47,435 nucleotides of DNA from Bacteroidota bacterium. GTDB lineage: Bacteria > Bacteroidota > Bacteroidia > Chitinophagales > Saprospiraceae. Positions within the stretch are counted from its first letter, which is position 1. Each line of letters begins with the position of its first letter. Below are positions 7,273 to 15,085 of the stretch, piece after piece. A model generated the notes under the pieces. The model made no database searches. It was given only the letters and a program-made list of their open reading frames with translations, and was not told the DNA's origin. The DNA lies in contig DROJ01000331.1 in assembly GCA_011321935.1 (NCBI GenBank), forward strand, positions 1-47,435, given 5' to 3'. Both the position numbers and the translations under genes were made by a program.

Positions 7273-9924
7273 ATGAAAAAGTTAATTGCCTTTTCCGCCT
7301 TTTTATTTTTCGCCCTCACTTCTTTCGGGCAAATACTGGAACCCGTAAAATGGGATTTCACCACCAAGCAGGTCAGCGATGATGAGTTCGACCTGATCTT
7401 TACCGCCAAAATTGATAATGGCTGGAATATCTATTCCCAGTTTTTGGAAGGCGATGACGGGCCGGTGCCAACGGCTTTTTATTTTGAAGAAAAAGAAAAA
7501 CACTACACCAGGGCCGGCAAGGTGAAAGAATCACCTGAAAACAGGCACACCAAGCACGACAAGGTGTTTGACATGGAACTGACCAAGTTCAGCAAAAAGG
7601 CCACTTTTACCCAACGGGTGAAAGTAAAAGAGGGCAAGCCCATCACTGGTTTCCTTGAATTTATGACCTGCGACGACTCCCGCTGCCTGCCGCCCGCCGA
7701 GGTTGATTTTTCGTTTGATGTGAAACCATCGCAAAAAAAAGCAGGCATGAACGCTGTCGCTTCAATGGAATCGGCGAGAGGCAAAGAGGACAAAAAGGCA
7801 ATTCAAAAAAAACTGGAAGAGGCCGACGAGGCCAACCAAAAAACACGGCAAGATGCAGAAGTAACAGCCCCCATTGCGCAGCAGAAAAAAGAAACTGCCG
7901 GGCAGGATGCCCCCTCTGACGGAAAAGCTGATTCCCAGATTCTTGACCCCGTAAAGTGGTCAATGGAGGTGGAAAAAATAAACGAACAAGAATACCAGCT
8001 CGGCATCAAAGCAACGCTGGAAAAGGGCTGGTACATCTACTCCCAAAATATTGAAGAAGGCGGCCCAGAACCGACTGCGGTCGAATTTGCCGAAGGCGAA
8101 AATGTAAAGCCGCTCGGCAAAGCCAAAGAAATCAGCGACCATAAAGTTTCCGGCTTCGACAAGATGTTTGAAATGGAGGTCACGAAGTACAAGGGCGAGG
8201 TCGTTTTTTCGCAAAAAATAAAAGTGCAGGACGCCTCCAAAACAGTTGACGGCCTCGTGTATTTTATGACCTGCGACAACTCCAAATGCCTGCCCCCGGC
8301 AGAAATTCCGTTCAAAGTAGTGCCGGCTACCCTATCGGCAATGATCGGCGATGCAGCCACAGGGAACACTGCCGGTACCGGTGTATCCAATGATGCTTCG
8401 GATGCCGATCCGGGCATCACGGTGATTGATAAATCGCAGGCCGCAGTTTGTGGAGACAGGCCGGAAGAGAAGGACAAAAGCCTTTGGGGCACCTTCCTTT
8501 TGGGCATCGTGGGCGGCCTGTTGGCATTGCTGACGCCCTGCGTTTGGCCGATGATCCCGCTCACGGTGAGCTTCTTTACCAAAGGTGCGGCCAACAAAAG
8601 CAAGGGCATGTTCAACGCCTTTATGTACGGCTTTTACATCCTCTTGGTTTACCTGTTGCTGAGCGTGCCCTTCCATGTGCTGGACTCGCTGAACCCCGAT
8701 ATTTTAAATGAAATCTCGACCAATATCTGGCTGAACATCGGCTTTTTTGTCATCTTCATTTTCTTCGCTTTTTCCTTTTTTGGCTATTATGAACTGACCC
8801 TGCCGAGCAGTTGGCTCAACAAGTCAAGTTCTGCGGAAGGACTTGGCGGGGCGGTCGGTATTTTCTTTATGGCACTCACTTTAGCGCTGGTTTCCTTCTC
8901 TTGTACCGGGCCGATTTTGGGCTCCTTGCTTGCGGGTACTTTGTCAACCTCCGCGGGCGGCGACTCTGCCACTTTGCTGACGGCGGGCATGGCTGGTTTT
9001 GGCTTTGCTTTGGCCTTGCCCTTTGGTCTGTTCGCGGCGTTCCCAAGTTGGCTGAACTCACTGCCAAAATCGGGCGGCTGGATGACGACGGTAAAAGTGG
9101 TGCTGGGCTTCCTCGAACTGGCGCTAGCACTGAAATTCCTTTCGAATGCCGATTTGGTAAAACATTGGGGACTGCTGAAAATAGAGCCGTTCCTCGCCTT
9201 GTGGATCATCATTTTTATAGCGCTCGGATTTTATCTTTTTGGAAAAATACGTTTCCCGCATGACTCACCAATGAAGAAAGTGCCCATCCCGCGTGCCATT
9301 TTGGGGATCGCTTCTTTTGCCTTTGCTATTTACCTGATGACGGGTTTTCAATTTGATGAAAAAGCAGGTTCGCTGAAGCCATTGGAACTGTTGAGCGGGC
9401 TGGCGCCCCCGGCCTGTTACAGCTGGCTGTACCCTTGTGACTGCCCGCAAAATCTGAGCTGTTTCAAAGATTTTGAAGAGGGCATGACTTACGCAAAAAA
9501 AGTAGGCAAACCGGTGATGATAGATTTTACGGGACATGCCTGCGTGAACTGCCGCAAGATGGAGGAAACCGTTTGGCCGCAGCCTTCTGTGCATAAATTG
9601 CTGGACGAGGACTATGTTTTGATCTCCCTTTATGTGGATGAAAAAATTGACCTTCCAGAAGAGGAACAAGTGACCGTCAAATTGAAAAACGGGAAAAACA
9701 GAAAACTCCGCTACACCGGACACCGCTGGCAGGTCATGCAGACGGAAAATTTTAACATCAACTCCCAGCCATACTATGTACTTTTGTCGCCGGAAGGCAC
9801 GATGCTGAACAACCCCGTGCCTTATACGCCCGATGTGAAAACATACGCCGACTTCCTCGAATGCGGGCTTGATCGGTTCAAAGAACTCCAATCGCAGAAG
9901 AAGCTTTTGGGGGATAAAAAATAA
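7273..9924 (+). CDS. dsbD: Thiol:disulfide interchange protein DsbD with duplicated alpha domain
   Basis: This inner-membrane protein carries reducing power from cytoplasmic thioredoxin to the periplasm. The order over 883 residues is: signal peptide; alpha domain 1 (about 20-153, [16 protein letters not shown]); a charged Lys/Glu/Gln linker (about 155-220); alpha domain 2 (about 222-350, [16 protein letters not shown]); an eight-helix CcdA-like core with [16 protein letters not shown] and [11 protein letters not shown], whose cysteines relay electrons; and a C-terminal thioredoxin-like domain with [14 protein letters not shown]. coli DsbD has one alpha domain, so this one is enlarged. With the preceding gene there are three alpha domains in a row, evidently tandem duplicates. 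Confidence 0.93.
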   Translation: MKKLIAFSAFLFFALTSFGQILEPVKWDFTTKQVSDDEFDLIFTAKIDNGWNIYSQFLEGDDGPVPTAFYFEEKEKHYTRAGKVKESPENRHTKHDKVFDMELTKFSKKATFTQRVKVKEGKPITGFLEFMTCDDSRCLPPAEVDFSFDVKPSQKKAGMNAVASMESARGKEDKKAIQKKLEEADEANQKTRQDAEVTAPIAQQKKETAGQDAPSDGKADSQILDPVKWSMEVEKINEQEYQLGIKATLEKGWYIYSQNIEEGGPEPTAVEFAEGENVKPLGKAKEISDHKVSGFDKMFEMEVTKYKGEVVFSQKIKVQDASKTVDGLVYFMTCDNSKCLPPAEIPFKVVPATLSAMIGDAATGNTAGTGVSNDASDADPGITVIDKSQAAVCGDRPEEKDKSLWGTFLLGIVGGLLALLTPCVWPMIPLTVSFFTKGAANKSKGMFNAFMYGFYILLVYLLLSVPFHVLDSLNPDILNEISTNIWLNIGFFVIFIFFAFSFFGYYELTLPSSWLNKSSSAEGLGGAVGIFFMALTLALVSFSCTGPILGSLLAGTLSTSAGGDSATLLTAGMAGFGFALALPFGLFAAFPSWLNSLPKSGGWMTTVKVVLGFLELALALKFLSNADLVKHWGLLKIEPFLALWIIIFIALGFYLFGKIRFPHDSPMKKVPIPRAILGIASFAFAIYLMTGFQFDEKAGSLKPLELLSGLAPPACYSWLYPCDCPQNLSCFKDFEEGMTYAKKVGKPVMIDFTGHACVNCRKMEETVWPQPSVHKLLDEDYVLISLYVDEKIDLPEEEQVTVKLKNGKNRKLRYTGHRWQVMQTENFNINSQPYYVLLSPEGTMLNNPVPYTPDVKTYADFLECGLDRFKELQSQKKLLGDKK

Positions 9925-9933
9925 AGACATTCT

Positions 9934-10062
9934 TTGGTAGCACAGCGTTCACGCTGTCAAGTGTTTGCGCTTGGCCATGCCCACCCGAACGAACGACGTA
10001 AACGTCGTTTGACGGGACAGCGTGTTCCATAGGAATCCCTTTGGGAAACGCTGTGCTACCAA
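9934..10062. repeat. Multi-stem palindrome between dsbD and a small secreted protein
   Basis: The outer arms are a perfect 16 bp (TTGGTAGCACAGCGTT at 9934-9949, complement at 10047-10062). Inside lie CACGCTGTC (9950) paired with GACAGCGTG (10016), then AACGACGTAAACGTCGTT, and the word TAGGAATCCCTTTGGGA. The region could fold into a multi-branched structure in the downstream leader. Confidence 0.7.
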
Positions 10063-10081
10063 AAACAAAAACACATTTAAA

Positions 10082-10543
10082 ATGAAAAATCTCTTATTAC
10101 TTGCTTTCCTATTTTTTGCTGGCAGCCAACTTCCTGCCCAAAACGACCTTCCCGATTGCAACGATGCACCGGCGATCAAAAAATATTTGGAAGAAAACGG
10201 ATTTGAAAGCACCCCGACGACCATCCTTAGGGCTACGGGAAAAACGGATGCAAAGGGCATCAGTGACTATGCCCAACTGCTCATTAGGGAAGACGGCATG
10301 AAAATCAATATGGCGCAGGCCATGCAAAAGGACATAGCGAACGGGGCAAGCGAGGGCTTCAACGTGGTTGCCATCATCACCAAAAATGAAAACTTTTGCG
10401 ATGAAGATGTCCAAAAGATCATTGCCAATGATTTTGACAAAGGCAAGTACGATGCTTCCTACAATATCCACATTTGGGACAACCCGAACAGTAACGAAGA
10501 CCTGCTTTTTGAGCGGGTCAATACGCTTGTTTTTGATAAATGA
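10082..10543 (+). CDS. Small secreted protein of unknown function
   Basis: A clear signal peptide (MKNLLLLAFLFFAGSQLPAQ) precedes about 133 mature residues with two cysteines (LPDCNDA and ENFCDED), so a disulfide is possible. I do not recognise the family. The start at 10082 is chosen because it places the signal peptide at the N-terminus; the frame is open back to 10022, inside the upstream palindrome. A strong terminator follows. Position after dsbD suggests a possible periplasmic client or partner, but nothing in the sequence proves this. Confidence 0.7.
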   Translation: MKNLLLLAFLFFAGSQLPAQNDLPDCNDAPAIKKYLEENGFESTPTTILRATGKTDAKGISDYAQLLIREDGMKINMAQAMQKDIANGASEGFNVVAIITKNENFCDEDVQKIIANDFDKGKYDASYNIHIWDNPNSNEDLLFERVNTLVFDK

Positions 10544-10578
10544 AAATGCCTTTCGAAAGATTGAAATAGCATTCACCT

Positions 10579-10617
10579 AAAAAATCCCAGAGGTCATCCT
10601 CTGGGATTTTTTTTATT
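10579..10617. terminator. Rho-independent terminator
   Basis: The stem AATCCCAGAGG / CCTCTGGGATT with loop TCAT is followed by eight T residues and preceded by an A-run. It ends the dsbD / small secreted protein unit. Confidence 0.9.
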
Positions 10618-10724
10618 GCAAAGCCCTCCTTCTCATCGCCATAAATATAACTTCCGGCAACATTTTCGCTAAATTTGCATTCTGAAATTGAGTTTATTTT
10701 GAAATTGAAAATCAGTGATTTATA

Positions 10725-10820
10725 AAATTCCCCAATTTCCCCTGCCTGCCGGCAGGCAGGCAATTTCCCAATTTCCCAATTTCCCAATTTCTTAATTTCT
10801 TAATTCCCCAATTTCCAATA
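10725..10820. repeat. CAATTTCC tandem words around the second copy of the GC palindrome
   Basis: Words CAATTTCC, CAATTTCT and TTAATTTC are repeated about nine times. They flank an exact copy of CCTGCCTGCCGGCAGGCAGG at 10741-10760. The rest of the 10618-10898 gap shows a possible -7 box, TAAATTTG, at 10670-10677 for the E2 gene, without a clear -33 partner. Confidence 0.65.
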
Positions 10821-10898
10821 CATACCTGACCAAATATTGAAAAACAGGTTGCCTTCCTTTCCCCCGGCATTTTGGGCAACCAAAAATAATAACCAAAT

Positions 10899-12257
10899 AT
10901 GGCCCAAGTAGAATTGATAATGCCCAAAATGGGCGAGAGCATCATGGAAGCCACCATCCTGAAATGGGTAAAAAAGGTGGGCGACCCTGTGGAAATGGAC
11001 GAAACCATCCTCGAAATAGCGACCGACAAGGTAGATTCCGAAGTACCTTCCCCGGTCGAAGGGGTCATCGCAAAAATACTGTTCAAAGAAGACGACGTAG
11101 TGGAAGTGGGCAAGGTCATCGCCATCATAGCCACGGAAGGAGAAGCCCCCGCCGACCTTGCGCCCACTGTGCAGGAAATGCCCGAAGCCGCTTCCAACGG
11201 GTCATCAAATGGCTCGTCCAACGGCTCGCCAAAACCTGCGGAAGTGTTGCAGCCCGCAGGTGTTCCGGCTAGCGCAAAAGTTGCGCAGCAAGCACCTGTA
11301 AGTGTTGGCAGCAGCAAGCGTTTTTATTCGCCACTTGTAAAAAACATCGCTAAAAAAGAAAATATCGGCCTCGCCGAATTGGAGCAAGTACCCGGTACCG
11401 GCAGGGACGGACGGGTGACCAAAAAAGACATCCTCGCCTATGTCAAAAACAGGGGGGCTTCAGTCGGCAGTCCTCAGCCCACAGTCGGCAGTCCGGTTGT
11501 AGCGGTGTCTCAAGCTGCGAGCAATAAGGCAGGGGTGAGTGTTTCGGGGAATGTGGAGATTGTTGAGATGGACAGGATGCGCAAGCTCATTGCGGAGCAT
11601 ATGGTGATGTCGAAACGGGTGTCGCCGCACGTTACTTCTTTTATCGAAGTGGATGTGACCGATATTGTAAATTGGCGGAACAAACACAAAGTTGCTTTCC
11701 AGCAAAAACATGGCGAGAAGATCACTTATACGCCAATATTTGTGGAGGCCGTGGTAAAGGCGATCAATGATTTCCCGATGGTCAACATCTCTTTGGTGGA
11801 CAATAAAATACACGTCAAAAAAGATATTAATATCGGTATGGCGACGGCGCTTCCTTCCGGCAACCTCATAGTGCCGGTCATAAAAGGGGCCGATCAGCTC
11901 AACCTGCTCGGCCTGACCAAACAGGTCAACGACCTCGCTGCCCGCGCCCGCGGCAACAAACTCAAACCGGAAGATATACAGGGCGGCACATTTACCATCA
12001 CCAATGTCGGCACTTTCGGAAATGTGATGGGCACGCCCATTATCAACCAACCGCAAGTGGCCATTCTGGCAATTGGCGCCATCCGCAAGAAGCCGGCAGT
12101 AGTGGAAACGGAATACGGCGACCTGATCGCAGTGCGCCAAATGATGTTCCTTTCCCTCAGTTATGACCACCGCATTGTGGACGGATTTCTCGGAGGGTCT
12201 TTCCTTCGTAAAGTGGGAGACTACCTCGAAGCGTTTGATGTGAACCGGGGGATATAA
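10899..12257 (+). CDS. 2-oxoacid dehydrogenase E2 component (dihydrolipoamide acyltransferase)
   Basis: The E2 core of a 2-oxoacid dehydrogenase complex transfers an acyl group from lipoamide to CoA. Domains are: one lipoyl domain (about 1-80, lipoylated K44 in ATDKVDSEVPSP); a Ser/Asn/Gly and Pro/Ala linker; a peripheral E1/E3-binding domain (about 142-186, FYSPLVKNIAKKENIGLAEL); a second flexible linker; and the catalytic domain ending SYDHRIVDGFLGGSF with H424 and D428. A single lipoyl domain and the DSEVPSP motif suit a branched-chain or broad 2-oxoacid complex more than a pyruvate complex. E1 is not in the window, but an E3 gene lies 6 kb away at 17478-18881. A terminator follows. Confidence 0.93.
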   Translation: MAQVELIMPKMGESIMEATILKWVKKVGDPVEMDETILEIATDKVDSEVPSPVEGVIAKILFKEDDVVEVGKVIAIIATEGEAPADLAPTVQEMPEAASNGSSNGSSNGSPKPAEVLQPAGVPASAKVAQQAPVSVGSSKRFYSPLVKNIAKKENIGLAELEQVPGTGRDGRVTKKDILAYVKNRGASVGSPQPTVGSPVVAVSQAASNKAGVSVSGNVEIVEMDRMRKLIAEHMVMSKRVSPHVTSFIEVDVTDIVNWRNKHKVAFQQKHGEKITYTPIFVEAVVKAINDFPMVNISLVDNKIHVKKDINIGMATALPSGNLIVPVIKGADQLNLLGLTKQVNDLAARARGNKLKPEDIQGGTFTITNVGTFGNVMGTPIINQPQVAILAIGAIRKKPAVVETEYGDLIAVRQMMFLSLSYDHRIVDGFLGGSFLRKVGDYLEAFDVNRGI

Positions 12258-12271
12258 AAGTAGGTGGATAT

Positions 12272-12312
12272 AAAAAAAGCCATCCCGATGCAAGATCGGG
12301 ATGGCTTTTTTT
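12272..12312. terminator. Bidirectional Rho-independent terminator
   Basis: The stem GCCATCCCGAT / ATCGGGATGGC with a four-base loop is bordered by A and T runs on both sides. It separates the convergent E2 and beta-barrel genes. Confidence 0.9.
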
Positions 12313-12329
12313 AATGGAGGCCATTGATC

Positions 12330-13097
12330 CTAAAACAAGGAATATTTGATGCCGATCAAAGAAGATTGTTTCATGGTGGTAAAATTGAAAGGGCCGCCAA
12401 AGTTGGCCCGATAGCCCAGCCCTTTTCTAAATTCTATACTAAATTCCATTCTTTTGAGGAAGTGGATACCAAAGCCGCCCTGCAAAAATACCCGCTGTGC
12501 CACGCCGTTTTTTTGGTCATAGACATCTACGGTTTCGATTATTTTTTCAGGGGCGGACGGAACGTCGTTTGGTAAGACAACAGCAGGGCTTTCCACCCGC
12601 TGATAGGTTACTTGCACTTTTCCACCATAGGAATAACCAGTGTTGATACCTGCCCCACCATATACGGTAATCCATTTGGCCAAGCGGTTTTTTCTGAGAT
12701 ATACGCCTTCCAATCCAACTTCGTTGGAAGTGGCTTTAACGATTAAGGACTCATTGGTAGCGGCGTTTTTATAATTGACCTGATCAATGCGGTCGGACAT
12801 GCCGAATAATGAAACCCGCCATTCCACATTGTCAGTCAAAGGAGGGGCAAGTGCTATTGTAAGGCGGCTCGAACCGTTGTCGCACTGCATGCCCTGTATT
12901 TCCCCTTCGCCGAGCGAAATGCCCTCGGCATTGAAGTCGGCGCCATTGGCAGTGCTGAGGAGGTAATGGAGATCCATGCCGTGGGGCTTTTCTACATCAC
13001 CGCCGGCAGAGATGCCTATTTTGGCAAGGCCGAGCTGGGCGTTTGCAGAAAAGGACAGGAGTAGTGCGAGGCTTAAAATTGAAAATATTCTTTTCAT
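12330..13097 (-). CDS. Secreted protein, probable outer-membrane beta-barrel, function unknown
   Basis: The 255 residues start with a signal peptide (MKRIFSILSLALLLSFSANA) followed by alternating polar/hydrophobic strands, Gly/Tyr-rich turns (GGAGINTGYSYGGKVQVTY) and a terminal aromatic residue (IGIKYSLF). These are typical of small outer-membrane barrels. Relatives in Bacteroidota are usually unnamed. It is monocistronic: a bidirectional terminator lies beyond its 3' end and a promoter with -7 box TATATTTG precedes it. No ligand or partner can be inferred. Confidence 0.75.
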   Translation of the reverse strand: MKRIFSILSLALLLSFSANAQLGLAKIGISAGGDVEKPHGMDLHYLLSTANGADFNAEGISLGEGEIQGMQCDNGSSRLTIALAPPLTDNVEWRVSLFGMSDRIDQVNYKNAATNESLIVKATSNEVGLEGVYLRKNRLAKWITVYGGAGINTGYSYGGKVQVTYQRVESPAVVLPNDVPSAPEKIIETVDVYDQKNGVAQRVFLQGGFGIHFLKRMEFSIEFRKGLGYRANFGGPFNFTTMKQSSLIGIKYSLF

Positions 13098-13144
13098 GAT
13101 TTTAGATTTTTATTTTTTTGAAATAATAGATTCAGGTGAAATTT

Positions 13145-13152
13145 CAAATATA
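13145..13152 (-). promoter_or_regulatory. Candidate -7 box for the barrel gene
   Basis: On the minus strand TATATTTG matches the Bacteroidota -7 consensus TAnnTTTG. It gives a leader of roughly 40 bases to the ATG at 13097. No good -33 TTTG is seen. Confidence 0.4.
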
Positions 13153-13232
13153 AAACGGCGAGGGGCGGGTTTACCCTACTTTAGTGGCCATCCAATTCCT
13201 GACTGCCGTCAGGCAAGTCATTGGGGCGCTAT

Positions 13233-13274
13233 AAAAAAAGCGCAGCCGGAAAATTTTCCGGCTGCGCTTTTTTT
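13233..13274. terminator. Bidirectional Rho-independent terminator
   Basis: The stem AGCGCAGCCGGAAAA / TTTTCCGGCTGCGCT is bordered by A and T runs. It lies after the LolA-like gene (minus strand). A shorter hairpin (CCTGAC TGCC GTCAGG) sits at 13198-13213. Confidence 0.88.
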
Positions 13275-13299
13275 AAACCAAAATACCCAGGAGCCAACC

Positions 13300-13974
13300 T
13301 CAAATCCTTAAATCTTCAAAATGGCAATCGGGGCATTCTTTTTTTGTAAAAATAAAAGTAGAATCGGTAACCGCAGCATTGGGTTTTAATTTGTCAACAA
13401 TCAGTGTGAAGCGCGAGCCATCTTTTGAAAATGATTTGATCCGCACTATCTGCAAAGTTTTTTTATCGACCGTCAAACGTATTTTTGAAAAATCAGAATC
13501 CCGGTCCAATGGCTTAAATTCTATCTGTTGGATGACCCGGCCATTTTCCGAAAATTCATTGACCAGCACGTATATATAGTTGTCCCACTCGTATGCCCGG
13601 AAGAGGTCTTTTGGCGAATTGATCGTTCCGCCTTCACCGTCCTCTTCGGCGTTATTGATCTGGACTTCTTTGTTTTTTTCTAAATACAACCAGACGGATT
13701 CACCATCAGAAACAATCGTCCTGCCGCTCAAATTCAAGCGGTACTTATCTCCTTGCTGAAGCAAGGTGCCTGTTTCGGTGGAGACGGGCTGTTCCGGGTA
13801 TTCGATTTTTAAGGTGAAGTCTGCCTGCAAACTATTGTAGCCTTCGACTTGCTGCCGCATGGCTTCCAAGACTGCTTTTGCTTTGGGATCGGAATCTTCT
13901 TTTTTGGTGAACTGCTGCGCAAATGCACTGGCCGATAAAAGGGAAAATATGGTAAGAAAAAATAGTTTCTGCAT
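13300..13974 (-). CDS. lolA: LolA-like outer-membrane lipoprotein carrier
   Basis: LolA ferries lipoproteins across the periplasm in a half-barrel with a hydrophobic pocket. The 224 residues have a signal peptide (MQKLFFLTIFSLLSASAFAQ), then the family pattern: MRQQVEGYNSLQADFTLKIE, GTLLQQGDKYRLNLSGRTIV, DGESVWLYLEKNKEVQI and a C-terminal EFKPLDRDSDFSKIRLTV. The fold assignment is firm. Whether it serves lipoproteins or glycolipids cannot be told, since Bacteroidota have several LolA-like paralogues. It is single, with its own promoter-like -7 box and a downstream terminator. The cysteine pair near the end (KKECPDCHF, C-x2-C) is unusual for LolA and might form a disulfide or bind metal. Confidence 0.85.
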   Translation of the reverse strand: MQKLFFLTIFSLLSASAFAQQFTKKEDSDPKAKAVLEAMRQQVEGYNSLQADFTLKIEYPEQPVSTETGTLLQQGDKYRLNLSGRTIVSDGESVWLYLEKNKEVQINNAEEDGEGGTINSPKDLFRAYEWDNYIYVLVNEFSENGRVIQQIEFKPLDRDSDFSKIRLTVDKKTLQIVRIKSFSKDGSRFTLIVDKLKPNAAVTDSTFIFTKKECPDCHFEDLRI

Positions 13975-14030
13975 GGTTTTGATTTTTTACAAATGACTAA
14001 CGTAAAGACGGGAGCCTTATTGGAAAAGGC

Positions 14031-14059
14031 ACAAAGGTAGGTGGTAATAGAATGTTAAA
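14031..14059 (-). promoter_or_regulatory. Candidate promoter of the LolA-like gene
   Basis: On the minus strand a TTTA element is followed after about 16 bases by TACCTTTG (14031-14038), matching TAnnTTTG. The implied transcript start near 14024 gives a leader of about 50 bases. Confidence 0.45.
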
Positions 14060-14196
14060 CTCTGGAAAGAATCCGCCTGTCGGCAAATGGGAAAGGGAGG
14101 GAAAAAAGTCCGGAGCGCCATTGATTTTCTATAAAAACAGTCGGGTGCTCCGGCTTATGCGTAACTACTTATCTAAACAAAACTATTTTCTTTATT

Positions 14197-14364
14197 CAGA
14201 GAATGAGAAAATGAGAGTTTGAGAGAATGAGAGTTTGAGAGTTTGAGAGCAGTATAGTGGAGGGACTCTTTGGTACTCGTTCGAGAGGCTAAAGAGTCCC
14301 TCCACTATACTGCTCTCAAACTCTCAAACTCTCATTCTCTCAAACTCTCATTCTCTCATTCTCT
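14197..14364. repeat. Giant palindrome built from GAGAATGAGA/GAGTTT words
   Basis: Perfect arms of about 61 bp (14211-14271 and 14291-14351) enclose a 19-base loop. The inner third of each arm is unique sequence (CAGTATAGTGGAGGGACTCT). The outer part consists of degenerate words GAGAGTTT and GAGAATGA, which continue beyond the perfect match on the right arm to about 14402. It directly abuts the stop codon of the next minus-strand gene. Confidence 0.9.
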
Positions 14365-14402
14365 CAAACTCTCATTCTCTCATTCTCTCAAACTCTCTTT
14401 CT

Positions 14403-14972
14403 CTACCAAGAAAACCCAAAGCGCAATTTTAGATTTACAAAAAATGCGGATAGGTCTTGGTTGCTCAAATTGGGCATATCTATGCGGGAGGTAAATAGAT
14501 AGCCGCCTTCCATTCCTACTTTCCACCACTGAAAAACATTGATTTCAAACCCCCCGGCAGGTTGTACGGCAAATACTTTGTCTTTGGCCGCAAAATTATT
14601 TTTCACCTCCCCGCTTCCCAGCTTAAAACTAAAAACGGGATGGATCAACTTCTCTTCAACAGGATGGTAGGCAACAAAAAAGCCCCCATGCTTGAAAGTG
14701 TATTTATCTGGCTCGCCAGTTACCAATTGGACGGGTTCAAAGGTTTTTTCATTACCAAATCCGACCAAAATTATTTCGTTGAATTCTGCTCCCCAGAATG
14801 CCCCCCGTGTGGCAACGGTTTCGTTATTAAAAAAAGACATGCCCATGCTCGGGCCAGCCCAAACGCCGGTCAGCCGGAGTCCCGAATCGCCGAACAATGT
14901 TTCCTGTTGGGCTACCAAGCCCGTTGCCGATAATAATACTGTGAGAATAGCTACTGATGAGAATCTTACCAT
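14403..14972 (-). CDS. Secreted protein, probable outer-membrane beta-barrel, function unknown
   Basis: The start at 14972 puts a signal peptide first (MVRFSSVAILTVLLSATGLV, cleavage likely after AQ). The longer frame to 15089 would add a basic, cysteine-rich leader unlike a signal sequence and would overlap the neighbouring 3' end. The roughly 170 mature residues alternate Gly/aromatic strands (GVWAGPSMGMSFFNNETV, GGFFVAYHPVEEKLIHPVF) and end LKLRFGFSW, a typical C-terminal barrel strand. No family is recognised. The stop codon lies at the edge of the giant palindrome. Confidence 0.7.
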   Translation of the reverse strand: MVRFSSVAILTVLLSATGLVAQQETLFGDSGLRLTGVWAGPSMGMSFFNNETVATRGAFWGAEFNEIILVGFGNEKTFEPVQLVTGEPDKYTFKHGGFFVAYHPVEEKLIHPVFSFKLGSGEVKNNFAAKDKVFAVQPAGGFEINVFQWWKVGMEGGYLFTSRIDMPNLSNQDLSAFFVNLKLRFGFSW

Positions 14973-14991
14973 ACTGCACTTGAGATTTTTT

Positions 14992-15027
14992 CCCAAGGTA
15001 CATGCACAACGACAGGACAAGCAAAAA
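14992..15027 (-). promoter_or_regulatory. Candidate promoter of the 14972 gene
   Basis: On the minus strand TTTG is followed after about 21 bases by TACCTTGG (14992-14999), one mismatch from TAnnTTTG. The start codon is about 20 bases further on. Confidence 0.38.
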
Positions 15028-15085
15028 AGGGTTGCTTGCCTTAGACGAAAGAATGGAAAAAATAGATTGAAGGTAATGTCTTTTG

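Noticed and set aside
14197-14402. Possible CRISPR array
   Set aside because: Repeats are short degenerate words without unique spacers of constant length, and no cas gene is present.
14270-14494. 74-codon plus-strand frame with repeated LKLSFSHS units
   Set aside because: It is only the translation of the CTCTCAAA/CTCATTCT word array in the palindrome arm.
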